Assembly (NCBI GenBank): GCA_005281725.1
Contig: SSBO01000008.1
Coordinates: 1-64,000, forward strand
Reading direction: 5' to 3'
Source: Wuchereria bancrofti
Taxonomy: Eukaryota > Nematoda > Chromadorea > Rhabditida > Onchocercidae
Length of the DNA stretch: 64,000 nucleotides
The translations under genes and the position numbers were made by a program. Below, piece by piece: positions 40,269-52,237 of this stretch (positions are counted from its first letter, which is position 1; each line of letters begins with the position of its first letter). Below the pieces are notes generated by a model, which worked only from the letters and a program-made list of their open reading frames with translations, was not told where the DNA came from and did not search any database.

Positions 40269-43200
40269 ATGATGTCAAATAAAAAGGTATCAGTAGACGT
40301 TAATTCTTCTATCAATCAATTTGGATCACTTGAAAATGCTGACCAAGTTTTAGCTGAATTTGGTAAATTTTACATTAATTTGTTTCTTGGAATATTTTAG
40401 GAAATAGTGAATGAAAGTTGAAATTTTACCAAATAAACTATTGATTGTTTTTTTTTTCATTTCAGCAAATTTAGTGTGTTTAAGCAAAAAAGAAAAAGTA
40501 GAATGTAATGAAATACTTTAAAGGATTAAAAAATTGATAAATTAAAATTTTATTCTTTGAGTAAAAACGATATTTGGAATAGAAATTTTATGATTTTTTT
40601 GTCTAATTTATAAAGTTTCAAACAAAATTTAAAAGTTTTCTTCTGTTTCTTACAATTATGATTTATAGGTAATTGTCAGCGATATATTTTATTCATCACA
40701 ACTTTATTATCAATTAACTGGGCAATAGTAGCAATACCAGTAATGCATGGCACATTTATTATTGATTACGATTGCTTTCAAAATACTACAAATTCTGATA
40801 ACAGTGCAGATAATATGAGTGTCTGTATGGAAAACTCTCAAAAAGTAACTCCAATCTCTGAGGTATTATTTGGCATTGAATAAGAGAATAATCACATTAC
40901 TGGCATATCGTAATCTGTGTGACAGCAAAAATTTTTTTTTTTGCTATGACATTGCTTGAATATTTCAAGTAAAAACAAACATCCATGACCATTTCAGTTG
41001 TTGTATATCATTTTTTGGACTGATATCAATCAGTACATTTAGTTTAACTAATTATTCCACATTATATATTTAATCAAATATTGTTACGCAAAAATGAAAT
41101 CCAATAGCGCAAATGTTATTATATTATTCTGTAAAGAAATGATAGTGGATAATTTATAGTTTAATTTACGCGGTAATCAGCGTTACCTAATAGAATGGAC
41201 CAGTTCAGCATTTATGCTGGGAAATATGATCGGTGCTAGTACTCTTACATATTTGTCAGATAAGTAAGTTATTTTTTTATTTGTAAAAAATCATTTATTT
41301 TAAAATTTAGTTGTGCAAATTAGAAGATTGATGAATGAAATTACTGGAAAGATTTAACTTTAATCTTATCTTAATTGTATAATTGTATATTACAAATGAA
41401 AATAAAAGGCATTCTTTTCTGTTTTATATTTTCAAAAATTTATTATCATTTTTCTTTTCCTAGAATTGGACGACGTCCAATTTTAATTTCTAGTCTATTA
41501 TCGCTTGGAATTATTGGTACATTAATATCATTAGCTGAAAATATTCTTGCCTTTATTATTGGACGTTTCATACAAGGTTTTCTCTCGCCGGTTTGCTTTT
41601 TAAAGATATTTTGCCCATAATTTTTACATGTAAAATATTGAAATGAAAATGATAAATTGTGTGATTGGAGTAATTAATTAGTTGAGTAAATAATGTTTGA
41701 AAAGTAATAGACCAGAAAAAGACAAAAAAAAAAAGAAAAACAAATGCGTGATAAAAACTGAAAAATTTACAATGGAAATATCAAGAAACTGAAGTAAATA
41801 TCAAATGAATGTTTATTTCTTTTTTTACCTGTTCAAAAGCTTTTATGTTTTTTTTCCAGGGTGTACTGTTAGTTAGTTGGGTACTGAGTTATGAAAACGT
41901 GCCAATTGGATTACGCGGTTTTGTCACTTTGATCTATGGCGTAATGTGGGTAGTTGGTTTCTGTGCAGTAGCACCACTTGTTTATTTCATTGCTAATTGG
42001 CGATGGTTAATGACTGCATATTCGGTACCTTCTATAGTTTTCGCCGCTATATATTTTTTGTTAGTAATTTTTTTTTCTCTTAAACTTTGATTTAAAAATA
42101 TGAATTTGAATTGTTTTGAAATATCTTGAGAATGTTGCAAAAATGATTTAGTATTTAATAAAAATTTTTGAACAATATTAATTATAGTACTATTCCGGAA
42201 AGTCTTCATTTCCTGATAGTAAATGGACGAAAGGAAAGAGCTGCAAAATGGATCCGGAATGCGGAAAAGTATGGGAAAGTTTTGCATAAAAGAAATGTTG
42301 ATATGATGGTGGAACTACTAGAGAAAACGTGTTTGGATGTGAAGGAGCTTGAAAATAAAACAGAAATGACGGAGAATTTAAGGTTCAATAACTGTTTTCC
42401 TATTGACAAAAGACGAAACAAGTTGTGAATGACTGAATGACGAAAAGTTAAAAAGACATTTCTCTACCATTATTTTTAAAAAAAAAAACTGAAAAATGTA
42501 ATGGATTTATCCATCTAATTAGAATTAAATATTTTTAATCAATTTTTTCTTGTGGATAAAACTAATAAAAGAAGTAAAGTAGTAAAATAGTAAAAAATAA
42601 AGTAGTAAAATAGTAAAAATAAGAAAAAAAGATGATTCAGAGATGTTTCTTTCCTTTTTTGTTCTCTTTGAAATTTATAAGCTATTTGAAAATCATTAGC
42701 ACAACAATTATTAATTATGATAATAAGTAATGGTGACTTTAGATCAAATAATAATTTAATAATAATAATAATAGTTTTAGATCATCACTAATAGAACAGC
42801 TAATGGAGCATAAAATCTTTTGTACTTATACATTCATCCTAATTTTTCTGTGGTAAGCATTTTCATTTTAAACATTCAAATGCTACTGGAACATTTGTAA
42901 AATTTAAGAAAAAAACAGACATTCAATATCATAATAACTAATATAAATAGTATCGTAATAAATAATATATTCATAAGTTATGCTTATTTGGAATTTTTTC
43001 ACTTTCAGTGCATAAAACATTGTCTTATTTTATGTTAGTTTATACTGTTGAAAATATTTCAAAAATAATTTTCGAAAATTTCGAAGATAATGAAATCTTT
43101 AGGACTAGTGATACATTTCTGTATTATGGCTTATCGAATTATAGTATTCATTTGCCGGGAAATAAATACTGGAACTATGTATTATCGGGTTTAGCTGAAT

Positions 43201-44616
43201 TACCAGCATATATCACTATACCATATGCTCTTGAAAAGTGATTTCTTGCTTTTCTTCTTTTCTAACTTCCATTTTTACCTTTTAATAGTACAGTAAATGT
43301 AATTAATCTGTACAGCAAACTAATTAGATATTAGCAAAACAAAATAAAACATTGTGATTCACTTTATAAAGAGAAATAATGCGAACTAATAATACTCGAC
43401 CATTTTAGAAACAGAAGTATTTGTTAGTCATATCATAATTTGACTTTAGCAATATTTGAAATTAAAAATATGTAAATATTTGATTTGATTTTAATTTAAA
43501 TTGAAAAAATGATTGTGAAAAATATATTACTATGATTTATAGTTTTGGACGTAAACGAATTGTAGCATATATGCATTTTCTTGTTGGAATATCACATATA
43601 ATTCTTATATTTATACCTAACAGTAAGTTCTTTTCATAATTGTTATGATTATTAATGAATCATTAATGCAATAATTTATTTACTTTAATTTAAAATTATT
43701 TGTTTTAATTTCATTAGAAACGTTTTGACTATTTAAAAAGAAAGCTATCAAATGAAATAAAATCTTATGTTTTTTTCATTTTTCAGATTTTATTTGGTTA
43801 TCAGCTCTATGTTGGTTAATATCAAAATTTGGAATTTCATCATCATTTATGTGTATTTATGTTTATGGAAGTGAAATATTTCCTACAACAATGCGTAATG
43901 TTTGTTTAGGTTTATGTGCTGTAATTGCGCGATTTGGTGGTGTTATTGCACCGTATGTTATCTTATTGGTTTGTATTCTTTTTTTTCTCTCTCTTTTAAA
44001 TGTCACTATGCTATTTTTAAAGTTTTTTTTTTTTTTTTTTAAAGTGTACTTAAATAATTTTCACTTATTTTTTTTTTCATTTTTGATTGTAATCTAAATT
44101 TCTGCAGAAAAAGAAAACAACAAAACAAATTTTCATTCTCAATCATTCATTAGCAGTTTTATTTAGCTTTTATCAAATATTGTTTATCAGTACGATTATA
44201 TCAGTATGATCTATTAAATATTATACTTATGTCATATTCCATTTGTAATATAAATTATTTATAAATATAAATTGTATTATAAACTATAAATTTATAAATT
44301 ATTATTCTTTATGAAATTTTTATATAAAATACTACGAATACATCATATCTTAATTATTACTATCACTTTTCATTTATGAATCTTCCAGGGTTCAATGCAT
44401 GCATTATTACCAACCATCCTTTTTGGACTAATAGCAATAATTACCGGAATTTTAACATGTATTCTACCGGAAACAAAAGAATGTATATTACCATCTTCAT
44501 TGGATGAAACGGTACAAACAAAATATCATTCATCGAAATCTCCAGTATGTCAGGAACAATCGAATTTACCAACAACATCATCATCAATTAATCAATTTGA
44601 TTCACAAACTAATTAG
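40269..44616 (+). CDS. SLC22-like organic cation/anion transporter (MFS), one junction out of frame
   Basis: Eleven plus-strand exons: 40269-40362, 40669-40862, 41160-41263, 41464-41590, 41860-42063, 42188-42382, 42781-42852, 43103-43237, 43543-43622, 43787-43968, 44389-44616; about 538 residues. Family marks: N-terminal LAEFGNCQRY, a large extracellular loop after TM1 with cysteines, the MFS motif SDKIGRRP, GRFIQGFLSPGVLLVSWVLSYENVP, IPESLHFLI, ENFGRKR and the signature YGSEIFPTTMRN. Together these give 11-12 membrane segments of an organic ion transporter at the plasma membrane. All junctions keep phase except 42063/42188. There the upstream exon ends on a full codon but the IPESLHFL frame needs two extra bases. 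I see no canonical alternative donor, acceptor or small exon. It may be an assembly indel, unusual splicing or a real lesion. The remaining sequence is intact and conserved-looking. Confidence 0.9.
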
Positions 44617-46456
44617 CGAAATAATTAATTTCATAAAATTCAATTGGAAATGATTAGTGTATACTAAGAAACATTTCAATAAAATAATTACAAAAAAACA
44701 AAAAAAGAATGGTAGAAAGAACTAATATAATTTATTCAATCATATTAACATAAAATACAATGAAAGAAAAAAAGAATTGAAATTTGAACGTTTGCATCAA
44801 AGCAAATTATATTGGAATCAAAAATGATAATGAAATTATCTATGATAAAATCAAAAATAATACATATTCGTAAAGCATTACCATTCCATTTTCTCCATTT
44901 TAAAATAACCATTATTTTCAACATGACACTTAAAACAACTCATTACTAATTTTAATATTATCAGTTACCTGATGACAATTTATCATACTAGTGAACTAAT
45001 TAATTAATCATAATGAACTTAAACATGTAAATAATTATAATATTTTTCATATCGCATTTAATAGTATTTGCCTGTCATCTAAAAATATAATTTAGTTACC
45101 TAACACTAGTATATAAGATATGGTGTGAGTTATATGTGTGAATGTAAATTTAATTGTTATTATTTTTTAAAATGAAAATTTTAATTTCTTTTTCTTTTTT
45201 GGTATATAGTTTCATCATTAACTGATATCATTAAAATAACAATTTGTAACTTACATACCTCACGTAAATTCCTCCATCAATGCATAATTATTGTGAAGTT
45301 AATGAAGAATTATGGAAATTATTCCTAATAATTATCAAACAATACAAAGAGATAGACAACGTGAAATAACAAATGTAATTTTAAGAAATGCAAATAATTT
45401 AAAGATTACGTGATACACTGCAGTTACGTGGAAAGACTACGTCCATCGCAACCTGCCCCTTAACCTGTTCAGTTGCCATATGGTGGCAAGCACTTGCTTG
45501 TTTGCGTGTGTTTGTTCTGACGGTTAGGAATTAAAGATTAGAGATTGGAGATTAAAAGTTAGAGGCTAGGGGTTGTGTTGAATTCGAGTTCCTTTTTCAC
45601 ATTAATCTCTGGTAATTGTGATATTTTGCTAATCGTATCAATCTTTAACTCTGTCTATGAAATTTATACAATTTTATAACTCTTTTTCACTTTTTCCATT
45701 ACTGTAAAAAGCTTACTTATTTTACTTATTGCTAAAAGTAATCAATAAAAGTTATGTGTATACGTTCAGATGTGAAATGAAAAACATCGGTCTGTTATAA
45801 ATAACATTAGCATTAACAATAATGAGTGATAAACTGATTAAATGAATGATTGATGAAACCATTTACAATTTGTTTTTTCTTTTAAACTTCATCACTTTTC
45901 ATCTTTTACAATTGTATCATAGTTATTGGAGGGTTACTTTATTTTTCTCTACTTAAAAAATTACTGCAATCTATTAGAAATTAGATTAGCAAAAAAAAAA
46001 TTTTTTAAAGTTAAAAAATTGTATTAATTTATATCTGAACAATTTTTCATTCATTTTTAGGTTATTGCTGAAACTTTCCATAACTACATGATTTTCTTAA
46101 AATTTTAAAAATTATATTTACTCTTTTAAATGATATAGCATTTTTGCTGTAAATTTCATTGCAATGCTGCAAGTAGTGTAGCATTTGGAGTTGTTGATAC
46201 GATATACATTTGACATTTGCACTAAATCTGGCTCGAAAAAGTCTGTGTTGAATGTTAGTAAGACAGGATATTTCATAATAATAATGAGCTTATTGAACGA
46301 TTAATTGAATTAATCATGATGATGATGATTTGTAAATCTCTACAAATTAATTAATGAAAAATAAATATGTGATATTTTATATGACGAAGTTTACATAACA
46401 TCATAATTATTCATCATTTCGAGCTCATTGTTTTAGTAGAAAATGTTTCAGACTAA
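44617..46456. other. Intergenic; promoter-like GC-richer patch
   Basis: Mostly AT-rich. At about 45415-45600 the composition shifts: an ACGTGGAAAGACTACGTCC block, then a run of purine-rich degenerate units (GATTAGAGATTGGAGATTAA, TTAGAGGCTAGGGGTT). A TTTCAG acceptor at 46446-46451 lies five bases before the ATG at 46457 and is a good SL1 trans-splice site. Confidence 0.5.
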
Positions 46457-47476
46457 ATGAGTAATATGGTACAATTTAACGAAGAGATGGGTTTTCTGGA
46501 AATATGGGATCGAATTCGTAAACGAATTACAAGTGAGCAATGCGAAATACAAGAGTTTACAAATATGCTGGATAATTTGATGTATTATTGGGAATTAGCT
46601 GTGGAAAATTGCAAGCCGAAGAATCGTGAGATATATAATGCACTTTGTTGTATCCTTCGTGAGGTATGTTAATCACAATTGGAAAAGAATGGTAATGAAT
46701 AATTTATGTTAAAAGATGACAAAAAAGAGAGAGGATTCTGGTTTATAGTTTATTTTTGTTAGTTTTAAAAGAATATAGATAAATCATAAACTGTATGTTT
46801 TTATTAGCTAAGAAATAAATCATTTAAATTAAAATAGAAGAATTAGACGAAGCGTATTTGATGTAGATTTATTTGGCAATGAATAAGTTTTGTTTTTAAT
46901 TGTAGCAGCGTGATTTAGTGTAGCAACAAAAACAGCATAACTTACAAAGGTATCACATCATTTTCCTAATTTCTGGATTTTATAATCGTTAAACTAACGT
47001 TACGTTTTTGTTTCTCTTCCTTTTTTTAATGAAAAGGTGCGACAAAATTCTGATTTTTTCAGGAAGTCATCAAAAAAAAGGAACATTTCACTGAAACATC
47101 AAAATATTTTGATGAACCAATCGTAACTATTGATTCAGGGTTTGGAACATTTCATTCAGAATCACCTACAAAGTATAATTCGAAATTGATTACATTAAGT
47201 GATACAGATGTTAGTCAAAAGGTAATATCTCACCGACCAAAATGTATCAAATCAAGATCACCAAAAATATTACTACAAAATGTAACATATGATGCTACTG
47301 TCATCAGGAATACTTTTGATGGTAAATTAAGAAATGTAAAACAATCTAGAAATACCTATCCATATATGGCAACAGCAATGATGTGTTGTTTTGCTTGTTT
47401 GATTGCCGTAATACCGCATCGTTTCTTTCCGTGGTTTTTCATGTTGATATCTTTTAATTCACCACCACCATTGTAA
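46457..47476 (+). CDS. Small tail-anchored protein ending PPPL; KASH-like candidate
   Basis: Two exons, 46457-46663 and 47063-47476, joined in phase 0; 206 residues. The start is firm: an in-frame TAA directly precedes the ATG, and a TTTCAG acceptor lies five bases upstream. Residues 1-69 look helical and charged (MGFLEIWDRIRKRITSEQCE, MYYWELAVENC). Residues 70-165 are polar and basic. Residues 171-198 are hydrophobic (MATAMMCCFACLIAVI, then FFPWFFMLI), and the chain ends FNSPPPL. A single C-terminal membrane segment, a short lumenal tail and a final PPPx are hallmarks of KASH proteins, which anchor in the outer nuclear membrane by inserting PPPx into SUN-domain proteins. Whether this is a true KASH protein is inference; other tail-anchored proteins could end this way. 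I do not recognise the cytoplasmic part. Confidence 0.72.
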
Positions 47477-49206
47477 ATGAAAAACATATTCAAAAATCAT
47501 GCACGTAATCATATGAATGAACAAACGTGATTTTTTTTCCTCTTCCTCTCTGTATCTAAAGTTAGGTCACTATATTGATTGTTCCATAATTTTATGTGTA
47601 AAAAGTTAATATGCTGTGTAGTTTCCTATCATTAAGATTATTATTATTAAATAAAAACAATATTGTGAGAGATTTGTAAAATAATTTAGTTTAGGTTGAT
47701 CTGTTCACTTAATTATACAAGTTTATAGTTTTTTCTTTGTAAATTATGTACATGTGGTACCATTTTTAAGAAATGTTAAAAGATTTTTTCGAACTTCATT
47801 TTTAATCTCAGATTGTTTTATCTTTCACTTTTCTTTTAATTGAATTAGGCTTTATGTGTCATCGCTGTTTTGCTTTCTTCTTTCTTTAATTTTATAAGTT
47901 ATTCCAAATTCTAATTTTGTTTGTCACTTATTTGCTAAATGCACATTAATTTAAATGCTTTAAAATGTTTATCACTGCTATCTTTATTTATAAAGTAGTT
48001 TTTCCGCTTTAAAAGAATCTATTCAATAACATTAGTTAAATTTATATATTAGACTTATTTACTCGAACGAATATATTCTAATAAAAGCAAAAGATAAAAG
48101 AAACATATTCTTTAATAAAATTTTGATATTTATTTAAACAAATAGCATTTTGAATTAAGCAAATTAAACTATTGAAAATGCTACATAAATGATGATAAGT
48201 AATGGATATCATAGCATTTTATTTTATTTCTTAAGAATATTTAATTAAAATATCTGTGCTAAATACTTGAAATATTCATGGGGGTCATTTATTTTTAATT
48301 TATTTCTCTACTGCACAAGTTCTTATTATTGATATTATTCATATAATTTCTTCAATTTCTTGATTTCCTTCTCTTTTCTCTCGCTTTTTCTTTTAGTTTT
48401 CTTAAAAGAGTTATTCGTGTAAAAACAATTCAGTGTAATTAGAATGAGTAAATATTCTCCTTAAATAATTTTGCAATATATATTGATCACTTTGCTACAT
48501 GTCCATATTATTGTACTCAGAGTGCTAATATACATTTTTCATAATTTTGTATTTTCTTTTTTTTTGTCAAACTAACGAAATAAATGTAACGTTACGTATT
48601 TTTATCTGGCAATGTTACATATAATTAATAGAAGTAATACTCAACGTACGTTAATTATGTGATGAAACTTTGCGGTATGTCATTGTTTGTTTATTTATAT
48701 TTTTGATGTTTTCTTTTTCTTTTCTCTTACTACTAATAATAATAATCAATGGAAACAACCCAACTTTCTTCCCCTCCAACTGGCGTTGAGTGGCGCATAG
48801 TGCTGCAACAGGGATAGGATGTATAATTTTCGTATTGGGATGTGTCGTATGCGGCGTAACGTTTTCTAGTGAGATTTAATTCGAACCAATGGTTCATTAG
48901 GGATGGGTTGTGGTTTCTCGGGTTTCACTAAGGATTAGGGTAAGTAAGGGTGGTTTGTGTAGTTAGTTCATGTTCATTAAGGGATTAGGATTTCTGGAAC
49001 TGATTCTTAAAATTTATTTTACTATTGAAGGAGGAAAGTTTTAATATCATTTTCTTTAATTTAAGGAAGTGCATTTTATAATGCAAATTAAATTACGAGC
49101 ATGCCAAATATTTGCTTGTTTGTGTTTATTATAGGGAATTTGAAGATAAAGCAGTTGAGGTACTTTTTTGTTGACGTTGGGATCGAGCAAATATTGCTAG
49201 CGAAAT
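47477..49206. other. Intergenic, with RPS24 promoter region
   Basis: AT-rich to about 48760. It carries a palindrome GTAACGTTAC at 48586-48595. From about 48770 the sequence is visibly less AT-rich: CCCAACTTTCTTCCCCTCC, GGCGTTGAGTGGCGC, then G-rich repeats such as GGATTAGGGTAAGTAAGGG near 48930-48950. This is probably the ribosomal protein gene promoter. An ATAG acceptor at 49131-49134 would give a 72-base leader after SL1 trans-splicing. Confidence 0.5.
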
Positions 49207-51201
49207 ATGGTAAGTTTTGATAATTATTTAAAGACTATAACCTGCATTTAGGGACTCATTCATGGAAGTTTTTTGTGTTTTGTCGAAAGCATGTTGGTAA
49301 TTACTCGATATTGTCAAATGTCATAAGTTCATTTGAGGGCAAGAAATTAGAGCAGGCAGCATTATACTAATTTATTTGGCAAGCATTTTCATGTAACATT
49401 ACTACAAGTGCTGGCAATTCTGAGCTGAAACGTGACATTTCTGTAACATGATTGAATTATCTGAATCACTGTAAGAGTGTCGAGATATTCAGTTTTGATC
49501 CCTTCTATAATAATAGATTAAGAAAGGTTCTAGTGATTTACACTTCACAGTTTTTGGGGGTATCCGTCAGGTTTTGCAGCCCACTGCTTTTAGTATCATT
49601 CGTTAATACGTTCGGAACTATCGAGAGGTGCTTATTGCTTCTTTGGATCTTCATTCAAGCAAAATTTACTTCTAGTTTGCGTTTAAGACTACTATGGCTA
49701 GAACAGAAAACTTGACCGAAGTGATTATCAGCTCATGATAATAGCTTGATCTTCCTTGAATTTCTCACCTTGGAAATGTAGAAGAATTGTCGGGATGTTA
49801 AGCTTTTGTCCCTAAAAAAATTTACACAGATGTTCTATAAAAGTTAACTGTTGAAACAGTATCTGGTGGAAACTTCGAATTTTTTCTGTACAATTCGGGA
49901 AGCGTAGCATACACTTGAAAACTAAGGATGACTTCTTGGACCTTTTCTATGTGTTTATTGCTGTATACAGCTTTTTAACATTTTATGGTTATTGTCGTTT
50001 TAGGAGTTGATAAAATATAGCAATATAGTAAAGTACGAAATATTCATCGTGTTTGAGACACATAATAGTTTTGGAAGACGATCACTTTTAGTCCTTCCGT
50101 TACATTTGACATTCCGTAGTTAAAATAAAGTAAGAGAGTAAATTATGGTCAAGCTTTATTCGAACTTTTTAGGGTGATTCTGTAGTAACAATTCGGACGA
50201 ACAAAGTGATGACTAATCGCTTGTTGGCAAGACGGCAAATGGTGAGGATTTGTTTTATATTTATCAGTCTGTCAAATTTGCATTAGTTTAAGCCATTTTG
50301 CTGAATTATTCATGAAAAAAAAAACTGTCATTGTAAGAAAAGCGATCGTTTCCAATGGTCTGGCTTCAACCATTTCATGTTATATGCATTCTATGGCGTT
50401 CTCAATGTTTTGTACTTGTGTTGTTGAGATGGAAGATTTCGAGATATGCATATCCTTGTAGTTCATTTTCCTCCTTGTTAGCTTTGGATTCAGGACGGTC
50501 TAATCTTGATAAGCTTCTAATATTTTGATATCTTCCATCTTCACCATCTAGTATATTTAATATATTATAGATCTATTCTTCCTGTCTTGGTATAATTTAT
50601 GTTTTTATGGAAATCTCTTAATTTCTAGGTGGTCGAAATCCTTCATCCTAATCGAGCATCAGTTCCTAAAGTGGAGGTTCGTGAAAAGTTGGCTCAGATG
50701 TACAAGACCACTCCTGATTTGGTTTTTACCTATGGTTTCCAGTGTCACTTTGGTGGTGGAAGGAGTACTGGTTTTGCTCTAATCTATGATACAGCAGATT
50801 TTGCCAAAAAATTCGAACCAAAATATCGCTTGCTCAGAGTAAGTTCTTCGCCCATTTTTCCGTTATACTATTTTTGGTAAACTTTAAATTAATCCAACGA
50901 TGCTTCAAGTTCAATTGCTGCATTACGTGCATAAGGTTTCCGAATACTTATGTCGAGTAGTGCTTCCATCATAAATAGCATGTGTTTTATGGAATATGAG
51001 CAGTTTCCATCTGTTTGGTTTGAGAAGGCTAAGTTATTGTGCTACATTTTGATTTAAAAATAATGAAGGAAACTGTTGGAATTATAGCAAACGGGCATGA
51101 AGGCTGAGAAATCAGGTCGTAAACAGCGCAAGGAGCGTAAGAATAGGCAGAAGAAAGTACGTGGAACAAAGAAGACTAAAGTTGCCGCAGGGAAGAAGTA
51201 A
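49207..51201 (+). CDS. rps-24: 40S ribosomal protein S24 (eS24)
   Basis: Four exons: 49207-49209 (only the ATG), 50173-50241, 50629-50838, 51088-51201. The product is 131 residues, the usual length. Recognisable throughout: [80 protein letters not shown] and the basic tail [20 protein letters not shown]. It is a component of the small cytosolic ribosomal subunit. The ATG|GTAAGT micro-exon followed by a ~960-base first intron is unusual but fits perfectly: GDSVVTI follows in phase 0. The intron is less AT-rich than most introns here and could host a small RNA, though I found no clear C/D or H/ACA box set. Confidence 0.97.
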
Positions 51202-52237
51202 TTTTGTAAGCGAATATTATGGTGTGACAAACGTCATTGTTTTTTGTTATTAAAATTTATTTTTATATTTAATCAAAACCAATGTAACCGCAGTAAAGAC
51301 TGAGTACTCCAGATCTTTTAATTCTAAAGGCTGGGATTTTCAAGACATTGTCAGGCAATATAATTCAGGACTGGCATTTGCTTTAAAGAAAGCTTAGAAA
51401 ATGTGGTTATGTTCCATTGTTCGCAGAATGTCTGTTACTGTTTAGCGTAAGCATCTGAAAATGGCTTGGAAATGACAATAACGAATTTCTGGTGAGAAAA
51501 GGCGCACGTCTAAAATTTTCGCTTTGAAAACTGTCAAATCGATACCCATAGCCATTTCTTGCATCGTCTTACAGTTTACATAAACTTCAAATCCTAGTTT
51601 CTAAGATGTTTCGAACACTTGTATGACCATATTTGAGTTGAGGATTTGTGAGCTACTGAGAGAAATATCTCGAGACCCTTTAAATGGAAATGCGGTAGTT
51701 GGACATTTAAGTACGTGAATCAGGAATCCATCCTTCATAAACACTTGCATTATTTACTATTAAGGTATACATGTAAACAAATAAATGAGGAAGTAGCTTT
51801 ACCGATTTGTTTGCATAAAAAGGCAAAAAAAGGTACATGGATAGCCGACTAAAGCTGCTTAAAATGTTTCTCAGAAGCAGCAGTTTTCGAGCAATTCACG
51901 GACCAATATATGGCAATCGTTTCGACCGGTTACACCGGAATTGGAAAAGCAAGAAAGATATATATACATTATAATTTGGCAATATACGTATAATTGGCAA
52001 CTGTCATAGAAAGTAGGGATAGCAGAGCCGATATTTCTTAGAGGAGTTATAATGCGACTTCCGGAAGTATGCTCAGCGAACTGATTGGATTTTTGGTTAT
52101 GTTTGATTCAATTGCCAACCTAGAGTACGGATTCGCAATATTTAAGCGCAGTCTTGCCCACTAATTTCATTAGTCACAAAAATTATGCGGTGAAGAAGTG
52201 ATAGAGGACATGTAGCTGGATAGAAATTTGTTTCAAA
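51202..52237. other. Short intergenic between convergent genes
   Basis: About 1 kb between the 3' ends of the S24 gene (+) and the MATH-BTB gene (-). Less AT-rich than the left half of the window; no open frame or RNA gene recognised. Confidence 0.5.

Noticed and set aside
43009..43102. Extension of transporter exon 8 upstream to the TTTCAG acceptor at 43008
   Set aside because: The phase gives an immediate stop when joined to the previous exon; the internal acceptor at 43101-43102 gives IFLWTSDTFLYYGLSNY in frame.
48930..48955. Telomere-like GGATTAGGG
   Set aside because: Single degenerate occurrence; nematode telomeres are TTAGGC repeats, and none is present.
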